DNA of 64,000 bases from Tetrahymena thermophila SB210 (GCF_000189635.1 NW_002476512.1:744001-808000); one strand, 5' to 3'; shown: positions 1-15,100, numbered from the stretch's first letter. The notes: generated by a model from the sequence alone, not told the origin. Translations and numbers: made by a program.

Positions 1-188
1 TATAAGAGTTAATTTATTTATCAGATTCTTGCTTATATTTTTAAATTATTATTATTATTATTATCCTTCAAAGAAGTTATTTTTAAATTTAATGTTTTTT
101 TTGTTTTTTATAGATTTTTGTTAGTTCAAGTTGCTATTTATTAGTAGAAAGCAATTTTATTTTAATATATTATGTATTTTATCATCCT

Positions 189-3100
189 TCAATCCTACTC
201 AAGCATAACAAGTGTATGGAAAAGAGTAGTATATCTTTGGATTTCTTAATTGTTACAGCTTGGGAACATGATTTTCAAATTTTAGAAAAATTCGCTACTT
301 TCTAGAGGCTGTTGAACATTATTTAAACAGGATAAGGCCATTTTGTATACTTTTGAGAAATGCATGGTTCCAATTTCTTTTTCAAGAGATTATCTCAGTA
401 ACTATTAATTTAAAATAATATTTTTTATTAAGGTATATTAAAATTTATTTAAAAATTACCTTCACACGATCTTCAGAGTTAGAAAATAAATCTGATTGGT
501 TAGTGTTGCTTGTGGCAATAGCTTTAGATACCGCTGATTGATTATTATAAATGTTATTTTAATTATTTGATGAAGAATTTCCATTTAGGTTTGAATTAGA
601 GCCAATATTATTACTGTTACTATTATGATTTCCGCTGCTATGCATTTTGTTTTAAGAACTCTTATTATAAGCTGGTGCTATACAACTTATGTTGCTAGGG
701 ATATTTGAATTGAAATTCAACTATTGCTTATTATTTTGATTGTTGCCAATGTTATTTTAAGGACTAGAACCAAAGTTGTAATTATTACTATTGCTAGTAT
801 ATTCCTCTTCATCGAGATAATCATCCTTGTCTTCGATTGTGTCTAGTTCAAATCCATTATTGTAGAGATTTTGAATTTGCTCATCAAAATTTCCAGTTAA
901 CTTTAAATAAAATTGAAATTATTTATTAATATTTACAAAATGAATAAAAAAATTTACCATTTAGTTCAATTCATTAAGCATTTTTTCTAAGTCAGTCTCT
1001 TGTTCTTCATTTCCAGCTTTAATATCAGGTGAAATTTCGTTGTTTTTATTTTTTTTCCTCTCTTTTTCTTTAAGTTTTAACTAATTCTATATTTAAAATA
1101 AATATTTAATTTAAAATTAATGAATGTTTATAAATTTTATTTACTTCTTGGAATGGGAGAGGCAATTTTACAATGAGTTTTCTTTCTACTTTTGTTTCTT
1201 TGTCATTATCTGCATTTAGTATACTAGCAGTTACAGGTAGATTGTTAGCTTATCTTTTTTAATAGTCAATATCCTCAGATGCTGTTAGCTTGTTTTTTGT
1301 TTATAAGTTTGAGCTTAATTAGTTATTGCTACCATTCTAGCTGAAATGAGACTGAGGAGCTGGAATAATATTTGTAGGAGATTTAACACTCTTTTGGCTA
1401 TCTACACTATCGAAAATTCTTATGTCTTCGTCACTTTAACTATCTTTACGCTTTCCTTTTGCCTCAGAAAAATCTTATTTGTAGGCATTTTATACTTAGT
1501 TTTTAAATTGTCCGACTTTATTAGGCTAAGAATTCTAACTAGAAGTTGAGGAAGATGCTTTGAATTGTGAATCTGTATTATCAATATTATCTGAGCTGCA
1601 AACTTATTTTATAGAGTTGATATTTTTCTTTGCTGTTTTTAAATCTTCAAATGCTGATTGGGCAGCGGCATTTGACTTAATTGATTATGTTGCTTCATAT
1701 TAAGAGGCTTAGGTAGCTGATATTTAGCTGTAATCAGATTTCTTTAGCAACTAAGTGTTAACGATGCTTGAATTAATAGTAGCTTAAGAAACATTTTCAG
1801 ATTTTGGTGTATCTCTTTAAGATGTATCAGAGTCAACACAAAGCAATTGAATATTTTATGAGTTGAGTAAAGTAGGTTGAGTGTTAAAATTAACAATCTA
1901 AGAACCAACTTAAATGATATGTTCTTCTGTTGGTTAGGAACTTACTCTATTAGCACTAGAAATAGGTTATGCATGATGATTTCCTTAGGGCTATTAATTT
2001 TAAATATGATTTCCGGGTAGTAATCCTTAAAGTCCTCCTTTTTTGATAACAAACTTTTTATTTTACTACTGCTATGAAGAGTTGTTGTACTAATTGCTCT
2101 TACCAAGTTGGTTTTAAGAACTTTAAGGTTAATCATCTTAAGAAGACTCTGAACTATCTTCACTTTTTTAAGTTTCTTTAGTGGATTATTGCTGTTATTG
2201 TTAATTTTGTATTAAATTTTATTGTTAAGCTATTTATTAATTTAAGTTCAATAGGTTTGGAGGCTGAAGAAGTTTTAATCTATTTGAATTACTAGTTGGG
2301 TTTGCAGATTGAAGCTACTCACGTATCATTTAAATATTTTAAATTTATTATTGTTATTGTTATTGTTCTTGGTTATTTAGAGCGTCTTAGAATTATTGTT
2401 ATTAGTTTTTGTTGCCTTACAGATTTAATTTATTTATATTGCCGTAGGGTGAATGACATTCCTATCCAATTTAAGCAGCTTATTTCTTTTAAAGATTGTT
2501 ATAATTTCCCAATCCAACAAAAGCGCTTGGGGGACGCTGACTGAATTTTGGTGATCCAACTTCGTTTTTGTTGCTTAATATTGAGGGTTTTTAAATCTTT
2601 TCCAAGTTCCTACGATTGATATTAGCTTAAGGAGTCTAAGGAAGATTATCCATTACGCTAAAATTAGATCCATGCTTGACTTTTGCTTGAGGAGGCTGGT
2701 AATTCAAATGAGGAAGACGAGTACCAGGACTTCCTATCCTATTATACTGAGGCTAAGCATTATTGTTATTAATATTATTATTCTAAAACTTGAAATCATG
2801 TAGATTACTATTTCTATCCAGATTAGAAATATTGTTATTTTAGTTCATATTCAAATTATTTTAATTATTATTGGCAAGTAAAAAGTTGTTGCTAATAGGA
2901 ACTTTTTGCTAATTATTCTAAAGTTACTATAGCTATTCACTTTACTTGCTATTAAATTGTTGTTATTATTCTGTATTTTAATTATAATTTTCATTTGCAT
3001 TACTAAAGTTATTATAAGAGCTGATAGGGCCAGCAGCTTAACTATAATTTTAATTACTTTTGTTTTCGTTGAATCTATTGTTAGGGGAAGGCATTTTATG

Positions 3101-6100
3101 ATGAACAGGAGAGTGTACTCTAAATGACTTTTTTGGGTAGTTTTGAAAACCCATTCCATGTTATGAACCATTTACATTATTTTCTTACTGTATTACAGGT
3201 TAGAAAGATGGTTATTTTACATACCCGATTTTCTTATTAATATTATTGCTATTCTAATTATTTACTAAGTTATTATTATTTGAAAACTCATTTAATGATT
3301 CAACTCTATTTAATTAACGTTTATTTTCTTAATTTGCTTATTAATTAATATTCTATTTAAAATATTCATCCTAAGCCTTAAAATATTTTAAAGCCTCTGC
3401 CTTCGATTTGGGTCTATTCTATACGTCATCTCCATTAATTACTGGAAGATCATTATAAGATAGCTTATCTTGTACATTATCTTTAGGATTATTATTGAAA
3501 CCTAGGTTTCTCTACTCCATATTATGTTATGGAGAATAAAATCTTGTTTAAGGAATATTCATATTATTGTTTTTCTAGTTGTCCTTAAATCCGTATCTTC
3601 TATCATTATCTATGGAGGGAATAGCTTGCACTTTCTTTTATGCTTATTGTTTGTTTCCTAAATTTTCATCATTTTCACATTAAGTGTCTTGCTATACTTA
3701 CATGGCTATTGTTTCTGACATTAAACTCATAGCTCTGCCCTTAATTAAAGGTTTTTCTATTAATAAAAAATAATTTTATAAAAATTAATAAAAAAAAACA
3801 ATTAAATTTTTAAAAAATCTACCTAATATTTACAAGGCTGAGGGTCTTTAATTGTGATCAACAGTAAGCATTTCATTAACAAGATATCTAAGCTCTTTTG
3901 AGTATATTTAAGGTATTGGGGGGAATTAACCTCTTGAAATTTTAATCATTAAGCTTGGAATGTTATCTGCCTCGAAGGGAGGTTTTAAAGCACATAGATG
4001 GTATATTAAAACTCCTAAACTCCAGATATCAGCTTTCGTTGTGTAAGGATCGCTATTTACAAGTTCAGGTGCTAGATAGTATGGAGTTCCAATGAATGTT
4101 TGTGCCTTATCTTTTGTGCATGAAAGTATGCGAGCAATACCAAAATCTGCTAATTTAACAATGTTATTTGCAGATAAAAAAACATTTTAAGCTTTAATAT
4201 CTCTATGGATAATGTTTTTATTGTGTACATAATTGAGAGCAAGACTCATTTATAGAAGCCAATTCAGTATCTACTCTTCTGGAATATTAGATCTAGCTTT
4301 TGTAATCACTTGGTTCAAATCGCCCCCTGTTACAATTTTAAGGTTACAATTTAATTTTAAATTTATTTGGATAATAATTTAAATGGATAATCAATCTTTC
4401 ATACATACATACATATCATAAAAATAAAATGATATTAAAAAATTTTTTTTGGCTTTTTAGATTAAATTTTATAAATTTAATCTGATATCTATGAAGGGTT
4501 TATGCTAAAATACAAAATTTTATTAAAGTGTAAGATAGAAAAATAAACCGTCCCTATTTTCAAAAATTATGAGTATTTTATATTATTATATTAACAATAG
4601 AAATGATAAGACTGTAAGGTTAGAATTATATTAAAATTCAATTAGAATTAATATAATATTTTTTCATCAGAAAGCGCAGAAGTACTTTAAAAAAGCTGAG
4701 AACAAAGAATTATTTATTTACTTAAGAATTATAATGGAATAGCAATAATCTATTGTTATTACTTATTGTAAGTAAAATATGATTACTAGAGAAAAAATAT
4801 TCAAATTTAAATATTTTTATGTGAATTTGTTTATTTTGCTATTTTATAGTATTTAATTTATACTTCTGCAATTATTATTTTTTTAGAGACGATACCATAC
4901 GCAAAAAAATTAGATATCTTAAGCAAATTTATTATTTTGTGAATATAATTATTTTTAAAAAAGATGGCTAGTGAAAAAGATTTTTATGATAAAGTAATAG
5001 CTTCTAATATTAAAAAATGTAAAGCGTAATTGATAAATTTAGACATATAAAAATCTTTTATATCTAAATGAAAATGGTATGAATTGCTCATTTTCAGCTT
5101 GATGATAGAAAAAATAGATTAGGTGGAAAAAAAGTATTGATTATGAAAGAATTTTGTATTTTAAAAATCATAAAAGTGATAAGAAGAAGTAAAAGACAGA
5201 CAGAAGAAATAAAAGCAGTTTATTAAAATTAGAAATATTAATTAGTAAGCTTTGCTAGTAAATAATATTAGGTGAGTTGCTTTTGAGAATAGGGATTTTT
5301 AGGCAATTAATATATTAAAAATAAAATATATTCTGGATATTTCTTTTTTGTTTTCTAAGTGATTATTCCAATAAAATTTTTGCTTAAAATTGTAATTGTA
5401 TAAAAATTGATATATTTTATGATAGTTTTTGGTATAATTGTACTATTCTACTTAATCTTTAATTTAAAGAAGTATTTATCCTTAAATTGGTTAGATCGAT
5501 AACGATTAATTAATTTTCATGCAGAATAAAAATTTAACTTTGCCCTTCTTTTTTTGATAACATTTGGCAGAATTTGAATTTTAAATTGAATGGATAGATT
5601 AGCTTTCCTTCTTTGTTTTTGCTTGTTTCTTATTGATTTCAAAATATTTTTGAATTTATTTATGTATTTCTCAAGCTTACTTATTTTTTAAAAGAGTGTA
5701 TAACAAAGGGGAAATTATTTACTTTTAAAAAAGTAAGACTCTCTGCTAATTTTACAAGAGTTGTATAAGTCTTCCTTTTTAACTCTTATTTTTTTGGAAT
5801 AGAAAAAAGAATATTTATCTTAAACTTTCTTTAATATTTCTTGCTATTTTCTGTAAGAAGCTGTCTGTAAATTCAATCAATAAATAAATAACATGGGGAT
5901 GAGTTGAGCTAGTTATTAAATTTAAATTAGAGCTCTCTCAATTCAAATTCAATGCTTAAAAACAGCTTGTAAAATATTTTTTTAAAAGCTAAATTTCTCA
6001 TCTCATTTTAAATTCCTAATCATATTAACGAATATGCAAATGGTAATGATGCTACTTTGATTAATGTTGGAAATTGCTACTATAAAATATGTAGCTTTTT

Positions 6101-6626
6101 AAGTATCAAGCTAAATTCTATTGAAAAATTACCGCAGATATGTAGTGTGTTAGAAGCTATCAAAACATTTTTAATCTTGAAGGAAGTTCTTTTGAGATTA
6201 AAATGAGTAAAAATATGGGAAAAGTTAGTTTTAATTCTATTGTTTTTGACTAGTTTTTCTTTTCTATGAATTTGATGTTATCATATAGATGAATGATGTA
6301 GATTTTCCATTTATTTGTCTGTTTATATATATATAATTTTGAAGTTAATTACCTTCTGCATAGTCCATTACGATGCAAAGGCGTCCCTTTTTCGTTTTAT
6401 ATTGTTCATGATATTTTATGATGTTGTGATGATTCAACATTTAGAGGATGTTTGCTTCCTTTTAAGCTTCTTTGCGCTCTTCTTCAGTCATATGCGACAT
6501 CTCAATCTACTTAATAACACATTTTAAGCCATCGCTTTTCCTTTCTACCAAAAAGGCTTTACCATAGGTCCCCTATCCTAGCAACTTTATTTTCTTATAA
6601 TCTTATGCTTAATTTTATTATTTCAT
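189..6626 (-). CDS. NIMA-related (NEK) Ser/Thr protein kinase with long Asn/Gln-rich tail
   Basis: Six exons give 1390 aa: 6626-6353, 4326-3823, 3756-1145, 1086-958, 900-460 and 401-189. All phases agree and the length sums to 1391 codons. The kinase domain starts near residue 10. It has a glycine loop GQGTYG (17-22), catalytic Lys in VIK (39), HRDIKAQN (132-139, typical of NEKs), DFG (152-154) and an activation-loop end GTPYYLAPE. Exons 3-5 encode about 1000 residues rich in Asn, Gln and Ser. The last exon (71 aa) is compact and well ordered, so the tail probably ends in a small folded module. The start is the first ATG after an in-frame TGA. The first intron (6352-4327) is 2026 nt, unusually long here; the others are 56-67 nt. 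NEKs commonly act at basal bodies, cilia and in cell-cycle control; that role is inferred from the family, not from this sequence. Confidence 0.93.
4327..6352 (-). other. long first intron of the NEK kinase gene
   Basis: It begins GTAATTA and ends TTACAG on the minus strand, and joins phase 1 to phase 1 within the kinase domain (GAA G|GG GGC). At 2026 nt it is about thirty times longer than the other introns of this gene. A short plus-strand reading frame starts at 4964 but is interrupted by TGA after 35 codons. No other gene was recognised inside. Confidence 0.85.
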
Positions 6627-8863
6627 TTCTACCTTTCAAAAGGTATTACTTGATTTTTTTTGTTCACTCTTGTTAAGATCTTTTCCTACTTTGAATTATC
6701 TGAGAGAACTCTACAGATTTTTTAAAGTAAATGGCTTCTCTTCTTTTTTTTCTTTGAAATTTTACAAATGTAAATTTGCTATTCTCTTTTTTTAGCAAAA
6801 AAAAAATGCTCTGTTATACTTAAATCAGCTATTTATTATTAACAACAGGGATTCCTAAAGAACCTTTTCTTTTGCTTGTATAGTATCCTAGTTTTGATTT
6901 CTCTTTATATTATTTAATAAATCAAAGTTATTTTTTTTGTTTCTTTGCGATTGATGATCGATCTATGATTTTGATCTTTAGAATGAGGTCTTGAAATGAA
7001 AGGTTGATTAATTTAATCAAGAAAAAAAATTAACTTTTTACGAATTGTTTTTCCTTATAATCTATTAATATTTTGGTTTAGCTTTTTGATATTGATTTTT
7101 AATACTATCAATTAATTGCAATTCTGAGAGTTGATTTGATAAATTAATAGATTGACTTGATTGGCTGACAAATTGATTGATTGATCGAGGATTAATTATA
7201 AAAATAATAATGCAAAATTTATTAATATTATTAAAGTGCCAATTAGGTTTAAAGTAAATGCACTTCTATTTATCTCAAACTATATTCTTCCTTAAATTAA
7301 CTTCGTAAAGCAGCTTAAATTTCAACATTTTCGCTTCTTTTAAGTAAAAAACTGACTCAATAATAAATATGTTAAAATTAATTAGAGAAGTTTTACTGAA
7401 AAAAGAAAAATATGATTCCTCATATTTATAATTATTTGTATAATCTTTAATTACATTAGCCAATATTTTTAACAATCAAAAGGTTTCTATTTAATATTTT
7501 GCACTTCTAATTATTTCTTTAATCAACTAATCTAATAATTTTTGTTATTTATAAATACAATATGATACTATAACAAATTACTATTTACCTAGTTATTTGA
7601 GGTATATTTTTATATTACTTTTGATATTTCTTATTTTTATTATTTGCATTTTACATAAACTAAATAGGAAATGGACTAAATTTTATCATCCATTTTTGAT
7701 AATTATCTAATCAAAAATTCTCAATATTATTTTTAATAATAGCGAATCAAAATTTTTCAAACAGAACAAAATTCTATTTCGAAGAGAATGTTAAAAACAT
7801 TACAAGAAAATTCATGTAAAACTGTAAAAAGAAATCTTAATTTACTTATTTCAGATGATAAATTACTAATGCACTTATTAAGATAATAGATAATTTATTT
7901 ATCTTAACTTACAAAAAATTTTATTCAAATTTCAAATTATAAAATAGATAAATGGCGTTACTTATATTACATCATCCTTATCATAGTTGTGCATAAATCT
8001 TTACAGATTCCATAAATAACAAAAAGTATTAAAATTTTTTTTTTCAATAATTGAGAGATTTAACATATTATTATCGAGAATTATTAACTATTATCAATAT
8101 AAAGCTACTTATCTACTTAATACTTTATTTAATTTAATACTTCAAACAGAAATTATAAGTGTTACTAAGTTAGTTTATATTTATAATAATTTTAAAATTT
8201 TACTTGAATTTTATTCAGAAAGTGTATGTATGTTCTGATAATATTATTTACAAATTTATTAATTGATATATATTTTATATATTTTGATTCGATTAAACAT
8301 CTGTAAATATCTTCTTTTTAATGGGCATAAATTAAAGTTTTAGGACTTTATAATTAATTTACGCAAAATTTTTATACCAATAATACAATAAATTCGTGAT
8401 ATATCAAATAAATTAGATAGCACATTAGTAATAAACATATTCAAATGAAAATGATCAATTAATTAAAAAAAATATAAGCTTTTCTTACAATAAAAAAAGT
8501 GTGTTAATAGTAAATAAAAATAATTTAGGTTACCACTAAAATAAATAATTCAATTATGATTTCCAAAATATTTCAAATTAGGATAATCACTTCAAGATTT
8601 AAAAGTATATTTGTTTAGAAATATTTAGTGAAATTTTCATGAAAGAATGTTTACTCTAAACTTAAAATTAATCAATCGATATAGATAAGATTATATGTAG
8701 TAAATACATAGCAACTTATTTTATTTTGTTACTTTTATTAATTTTAAACAGTAAAAGTATTAAACATCTATTTTTACACAAATGCTCATAAATTACAAAT
8801 TTATACAAAAAAAATTCACTTTTCTATTTTAATTAAAAATTCACAATAATCCAAATGATTTGA
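6627..8863. other. intergenic, no gene seen
   Basis: AT-rich spacer between the NEK start and the acyl-CoA synthetase stop. The part just upstream of the NEK ATG (about 6630-6960) is purine-rich on the coding strand and is probably 5' UTR and promoter. A 66-codon frame at 7275-7475 has a TGA directly upstream and no early ATG, so it is not supported. Confidence 0.6.
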
Positions 8864-10987
8864 TCAGATATTTTCTAATTGACTCATAAAGTGCTTTCTT
8901 GCAAAGAATCTCTATAGTTTAAGACTTTAAGTATATAATCCTAATGTAGAGAATGGCTAGGATTCAATGATAATTTTTTTAACATATTCTTTTGCTTGCA
9001 AACCATTTAGCTTCGCTTATTCATCAAATTTATATTTAAAGTATTCTATGACTCTTCCATGCTTACAAGAATCTTCATAATTTAAAGTGGCACATTCGTC
9101 TTAAATTTTTGTGTTAGTATTAATTGTTGTTTTGCTAGCTTAAGTTTTGTTTATATTATTTTATACTTCTATTTATTTTTTATCTTAAAATTCTTTTAAA
9201 AGATTTAACACAAAATCTTTCTAAGGTACCACTACTGCAACAACATATTCTTCTGCTCCATTTGAAGTAATAAATACTTCTGAAACACCCTTAACTCTAA
9301 TATATGTATTCTCAATTCTTTCAGGCGATATTACTGAGCCATTTTTAAGCTGAAATACATTAGCTATTCTCCCTATCACTCTAATAGAACCATTCGGATA
9401 GATAACACCAATATCTCCAGAGTGTAACCAGCCATCCTAGTCATATATTTCGTTAGTCTTTACTTCATCTTTATAATATCCAGCAAACAAACCAGGTCCC
9501 CTTGTACATATTTCTCCTCTTGGGAGAGGTTTACCATCATCAGACGTATCTGAAGATAAAAATCCATATTATGGAATGTCAATGAGCTTCACTTCAACAT
9601 TGCAGCATGGTCCTCCAACCATTCCAGAAGCATTAAAATCTTTATTACTTGTCTAAAATTGCACACCTCCAGCTTCTGTTAAGCCAAATGCCTCCTACAC
9701 ATTTATCCCTAAGGAAATCTTGAAAAAATCCAAAACTTCCTTAGATATTGGCGAAGAAGCACTAAAACAAACCCTCACAGATCCGCCAAAGATATTTTTA
9801 ATTTTGTTAAATATTAAAGTGTCATAAACAATATGAGTTAATTAATTTTTATTTTTTAAATTATCTAATTTTGTAGCAATAGCATGTTTTATTAATGATC
9901 CTTTGCAACCAATTAACTTAGAAAACTATTCATTAATTATTTCATACATTTTATTAAATAGAGTAGGAACTGTGACAAATATTGTAGGTTTTAATTTTTT
10001 GAGATCATCAGTAAGTTTGGTCATATCACCACATGATAATCCAATCTTACTTCCGTGATACCATGCTAACATGTTGCAAAATCTAGATGTCCCATGAGGT
10101 AATGGCATATAACAAAGCATTCTGTCAGAGGATTTCATACCCATATGCTAAATAGCTGCAATAGGAGAAAGAAAGCTAACGTGAGTCATCATTACTCCTT
10201 TTGGAATACCTGTACTACCTGAAGTGTAACTAAAAGTAAATATATCTGTGGGTTTAATGTCTTTAGGTAAATCTCTTTAATTTTTCTCTCCTTCTAGCAA
10301 AATGTCAGAGTATTCCATAATTGTAATTCCTCTGCTCCTTAATTTTTATCTGTCGTCAGTTGATAATTAACCTACCATAATTATATTTTTTAAATTTCCT
10401 AAATCTTCTGTAATTAACAATGCTTAGGCTTACTTTTCTGTACAAAAAACAGAAGTCAAATTTGTTTATTTCAAGATATAAGTAATTTATTCGCCTTCTA
10501 GATTATCATAAAACGGTACCATTACTATTCCATACAAACTACATGCCATATCTATTGTATTCCACTCAACACAATTCATCATGAAAATTCCAACAAACTT
10601 GATAGAATAATTTTTATACTCCTAAGCTAAGTAATAAATCTCTTAATTGTAGATATAAGATCCTATTTTTCTTGCATCTAAATATTCTTCTTCATAAGTT
10701 CTATATTAATATTTTTTGAGCTTCCCAGCTTACTTTCCTATGAGAGGATTTTTTTTATATTTCTTATAGCCATACTCAATTAAATCCTACATATTTTTAA
10801 TTTCAGGTTAAGGTGAACTTATCAGCTCATTTGTAAAACCTTTATTTCTATAAATTCTACTTTCTCCCTATTTAGCCTATCCAATAGGAACAGCATATTA
10901 GTACTAGCTAAGAGACTCTGATTAACCCATATTAAATTGGAAATTCAATTTTTCTGAACTTTAGAGAAATTTTTGTTAATTATGCAT
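8864..10987 (-). CDS. long-chain fatty-acid-CoA ligase (acyl-CoA synthetase)
   Basis: A single exon of 707 aa, TGA-terminated, starting at the first ATG. The protein is an adenylate-forming enzyme that activates fatty acids to acyl-CoA via acyl-AMP. Visible motifs in order are the P-loop [10 protein letters not shown] (residues 255-264), the adenine-binding FGLTEAGG, and the FACS signature around [10 protein letters not shown] followed by [15 protein letters not shown]-terminal lysine-containing region follows. Length fits eukaryotic ACSL proteins (about 650-720 aa). No signal peptide or clear membrane anchor is visible. The N-terminal 60 residues are Gln- and Ser-rich and probably disordered. 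Substrate chain length cannot be read from the sequence. Confidence 0.93.
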
Positions 10988-12155
10988 TATTAAATAAAAA
11001 GTTAACAATAAGTTTCTGATATTTAAACCCTTAATTAACACTTATATAATTCTATATGTGATTTAAGTCAAAAAAAAAGCTTTTAACAGACTAATTTTAT
11101 AACCAATTTTAATTTTCTTTTATTTTTTATTTTGATCAAACTAATTGTAAAAATCAATAATTTACGATGAGTATTAATTAATATTAACCTCAAAATTAAA
11201 TGATTCATAATTTACCATAAAATTTAATTATTTATAAAAGATAAAAAGGATATTATCTTTTAGATTCTAAAAGTTTTAGACATGAAATGTTAAGTTTTTA
11301 ATTGATGGTTTCTTAGCAAAATAACTAAAAAGTAGATTTTATGATTATTTTCTATGTAAAAATTGATAAACAAAAATATTAATAAACATAGGATTTATTT
11401 TTATTTAAATAATGATTTAGATATTGTAGATTGGTAAGTATTTAAGATATTTTAGGTTAGAGTAAACACTAATAAATTCTATTGTAAAATTATTGAATAA
11501 AAATTTCTATTATTCAAAAATAAAAAATATTAAAATTGTTGTGAAAATTAAAATCTTTAGTAAATAAAAAATATTTTGTAGCATTTACTTAATTAATATC
11601 AAAATCAATTTAAAAAATAAGAATAAAAAATGTATTATTTTTAAACTTATTCAATTTAACTTTTTTGACCAAAAAGTTTTAAGATTAAATTTTTTATTTT
11701 TTGATTTAATTTCTTGATTAACTTAAGGATGTATTGAGTTGAAATAAATTGTTTACTGTTTATACCAAGAAATTGGTTTTTTGCTTTTTATCTAGAAGGA
11801 TTAAAATCTTATTTATTTGTTGTAATTTGCAATAGATTCTTAATTTAGGAAAACTTGATTACATTATTTAAAAACTGAGACACTTTATTAACACCCCAAT
11901 TTGAAAAATCTAATTATTTTTTACTGATTTCATAAAAAAATATAAATCTTGTTAATGATTTAATAAATCCAATTTTTATTTATGCTTTTATTAATCAATA
12001 TAAAAAAGCTTTTAATCATAATTTTGTGAAAAATAATTTTAATTTTACTTAAGAAATTTTGATTAAAATTCAGTTAAAATAAAAAAATTTTGCTAAATTA
12101 TTTTTACAGATTGTTGTTAATAATTTAATTTATTTACAAATTAAAAAATATGAAA
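10988..12155. other. intergenic, no gene seen
   Basis: AT-rich spacer with no ATG-led coding frame or RNA gene recognised. It should hold the promoter of the acyl-CoA synthetase (right of 10987) and the 3' UTR of chitin synthase A. Confidence 0.6.
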
Positions 12156-15100
12156 TCAACTTTCATGCATTTTGTCTTTGTTACAATTTTATTATAATTA
12201 AGTTTGATAAATATTATCGCTGATAGCTCTAGAAAAAACTAACTACTCACTATCCTCACTATTATAAGATTCAAGGAATTCTTAAGGTTTATTAACTTAA
12301 CTTCTACTGTTTTTAATTGTTTAGAAATATTTCATTTATAAATGTTCCTGTTATTAAATATTGTTTTCTTTTATTTTTTTCAAATTTTTTGTGATTTTTA
12401 GCTTGTCATATAGATAATATTTCAAATAATTCGTGATTCCTCCTATATTAATTAAAAATAAAAAACTTGCTTAAACTAATCTCAAATATATTTTATTGTT
12501 TACCTGTAATTCTAATAGTATTGTAACAAGTACCATAAATACCTATTCCAATAATTACATAAGGGGTTTTATCTAAAGGTATCAAGCTTGAACATAAAAA
12601 AGCTAAAAGTAAACCTGCGTTAATCCAGATCCAATATTTTACATATCTGACCTTATCAGTTACAAAAATTTCATTTTAAGAAGAATTTTGTAGCCCTTTT
12701 GTACCCCATGTCACATCGTCTAAATTGCAGAACGAATAGATTGTTAAAAATATTTAGTAAACAGGAGCATACAAAACATAAGAAAAATAAGATTTTATAG
12801 CAAGCAGCACTAATTTCGGTTAGAAAATTAAATGGAAAAACATAATTAGTAAGAATAAACCAGTGTTAATAATCAAAATTATAATTATATAGCTTCTCAT
12901 CCATGAAGGTAAGAGATTAAATCCTAAATCTACATAAACTTCAGGTGCAAATATGTTTATGTAAAGTTATGAGCTAATTATTATCATTAAAACAGAGCTC
13001 TATTTATTTAAAAAAAAATATAAAATTAAGTTTAAAGAAAATAATAATTTAAAATTTAATTTCTTGATGATAATTAAATGAAATAGAATTAAAAAAAAGG
13101 AAAACAAACCAATTTACAAACCCACATAAAATTATTTTTGTTGGTTGCTGACTAAACTCTTTGAAATATATTCATGCTATAGATTTTATCAATTTTTTAG
13201 GATATTTTTTTGAATAATTTTGGGGAGAATTTGTTTTATTAAATAAAAATTTGCATTTCTGGAATTTGAAAAAGTAAAAATTTATATTTATTAAATTAAA
13301 ATGATTTACTTCTATAGAAAATAGGGAAGCAAATATCTTATAGATCTTATTACAATACTTCTAAGTATACTATTTATTTTTAAATAATTAGGTTAAAATT
13401 AGTTAATTTTAATGAAATATTTTACAAGTTTGTCATATGTTGATTTTATCTTTTGTAAATCACTTGGGAGCTTATGAGATTATTTCAATTCGAAAAGGAT
13501 CTTTAGCTCTTTTAGTCTTTTTTCGCCTAACTTTTGTAATAGTTGATTTGATTCTGTTTCTATTTCTTTTGGTTACACTTACTTTTACCTTAACTGTTCC
13601 TTGAATTCTTCTATTTTTTACATGTCTTCTTCTGTGATTACTTATCTGAAGAGCTATAAAAACTCTGAGAAATTTTATTTTTTCATCTTAAAAGTTAGGC
13701 AAATGATCATAAATAGTATGAAAGTAATTATTACAAAGAAGGGGAAAATCTTCATAAAAATATTGAAAATTCTAATTTATAAAATAAATTTAAGTCGTTT
13801 GGTTTTGAATAAAATTAAATACTTTTAAAAGATATTTAGATCGCCAGTTTGACATTCCTTAAAACATTTCGTTTCATTATCAGAATTGCAATTCTATTCA
13901 AATTCTTTCAATTCGTAATTAGCAACACAGCTTTTTAAAATATTATATTCATCTAAAAATGCCTTTCCAACTTAATTTGAGGGTATGTTGAATTAGTAGC
14001 CAGACAAAAGTACCATAAATAAGAAAAATGCAGGTAAAAAGATATAATTTATCAAGCCAAGCTAAGCAAAGAACATATTTATTGGTAGTCTAATCTTTCT
14101 AAACCAAGCTGAATGGCTACTTTCTTTGGTACTTGATTCGTAGTTCTTTAAGACATGGTGAAGAGCAAATATCATACTATTTGTCCATCTTCTTCTTTAG
14201 TGTATGAATTCTTCTAAAGTTTCAGGTGAGTCAGTTACTGCATAAGCATCTGGAAGGTATTTCAACCTGTAATTATAAAAGAAAAAAATATTAAGATAAG
14301 TGAACCTTATTAGCTTATAATTAGTCTGGTAAGACTTAATTAGAAAAAATAAAAATATTAAATTTATATCATAATCTGTCATAATTTACTAATAATTTGA
14401 TCCTTTAGCAGAAATTATTCCCAAACATAGAATTCTATCTTCTGCCAAAAATTTATTGGCTTCCTTGATATCATCAGTCAATAGATCAGGGTTCAAAACG
14501 GATTTGAAATAGCTGTCTTACATAAAATTTGATTTCTAATCATATCTCAGTTCTAGTGCATCATATCTTCATAATAAAAAAATTTATTAGCAATTCATAG
14601 ATATTAATATTATTCTCATACCTATACGCTGACCATGCTCCAGGCAAGACATGTAAAAATCCTAAAAAAGAGTCAAAATTTTTGTCTATAATATGTCCTG
14701 TAGCATATTCATACACTTGAGCGAGCCTTAGTGATGAAAATATATCAAGAAATTTTTCTAAAAATAGAGCTAATAATGATCCTAATTTATTCAAAAACCT
14801 TAACAAAACATTAAACAGAATGAATTTTGTCAAATAAAATGGAAATAGCAAAATCCATAAAATTATATTCGTGATTAAGTAGTTTTTATTGAAATTTTTT
14901 TATTAGGTTGGATTTCTAAAATTAATTTTGTGCTCTCTGTAAGTGCTCAGAATTTAATCTTTTGAGTAAATTTTATGTGAGGAATTTACGACCAAATTTG
15001 ATTATTTTTTTTATTGAATTTTTTATTTCCACTCACATTAATCCTCTCCTTTTGCTTACTTTAAATACTTGTTTATATATTGAGTTTATTCATTTTTTTC

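Noticed and set aside
4964..5140. Plus-strand frame inside the NEK intron beginning MASEKDFYDK
   Set aside because: A TGA ends it after 35 codons. Although the next stretch also looks codon-like, chance open frames are frequent because TAA and TAG are sense codons. No homolog or splice signal was recognised.
7275..7475. 66-codon minus-strand frame without any stop
   Set aside because: Under the ciliate code it has a TGA directly upstream and no ATG until near its end, so no start is available.
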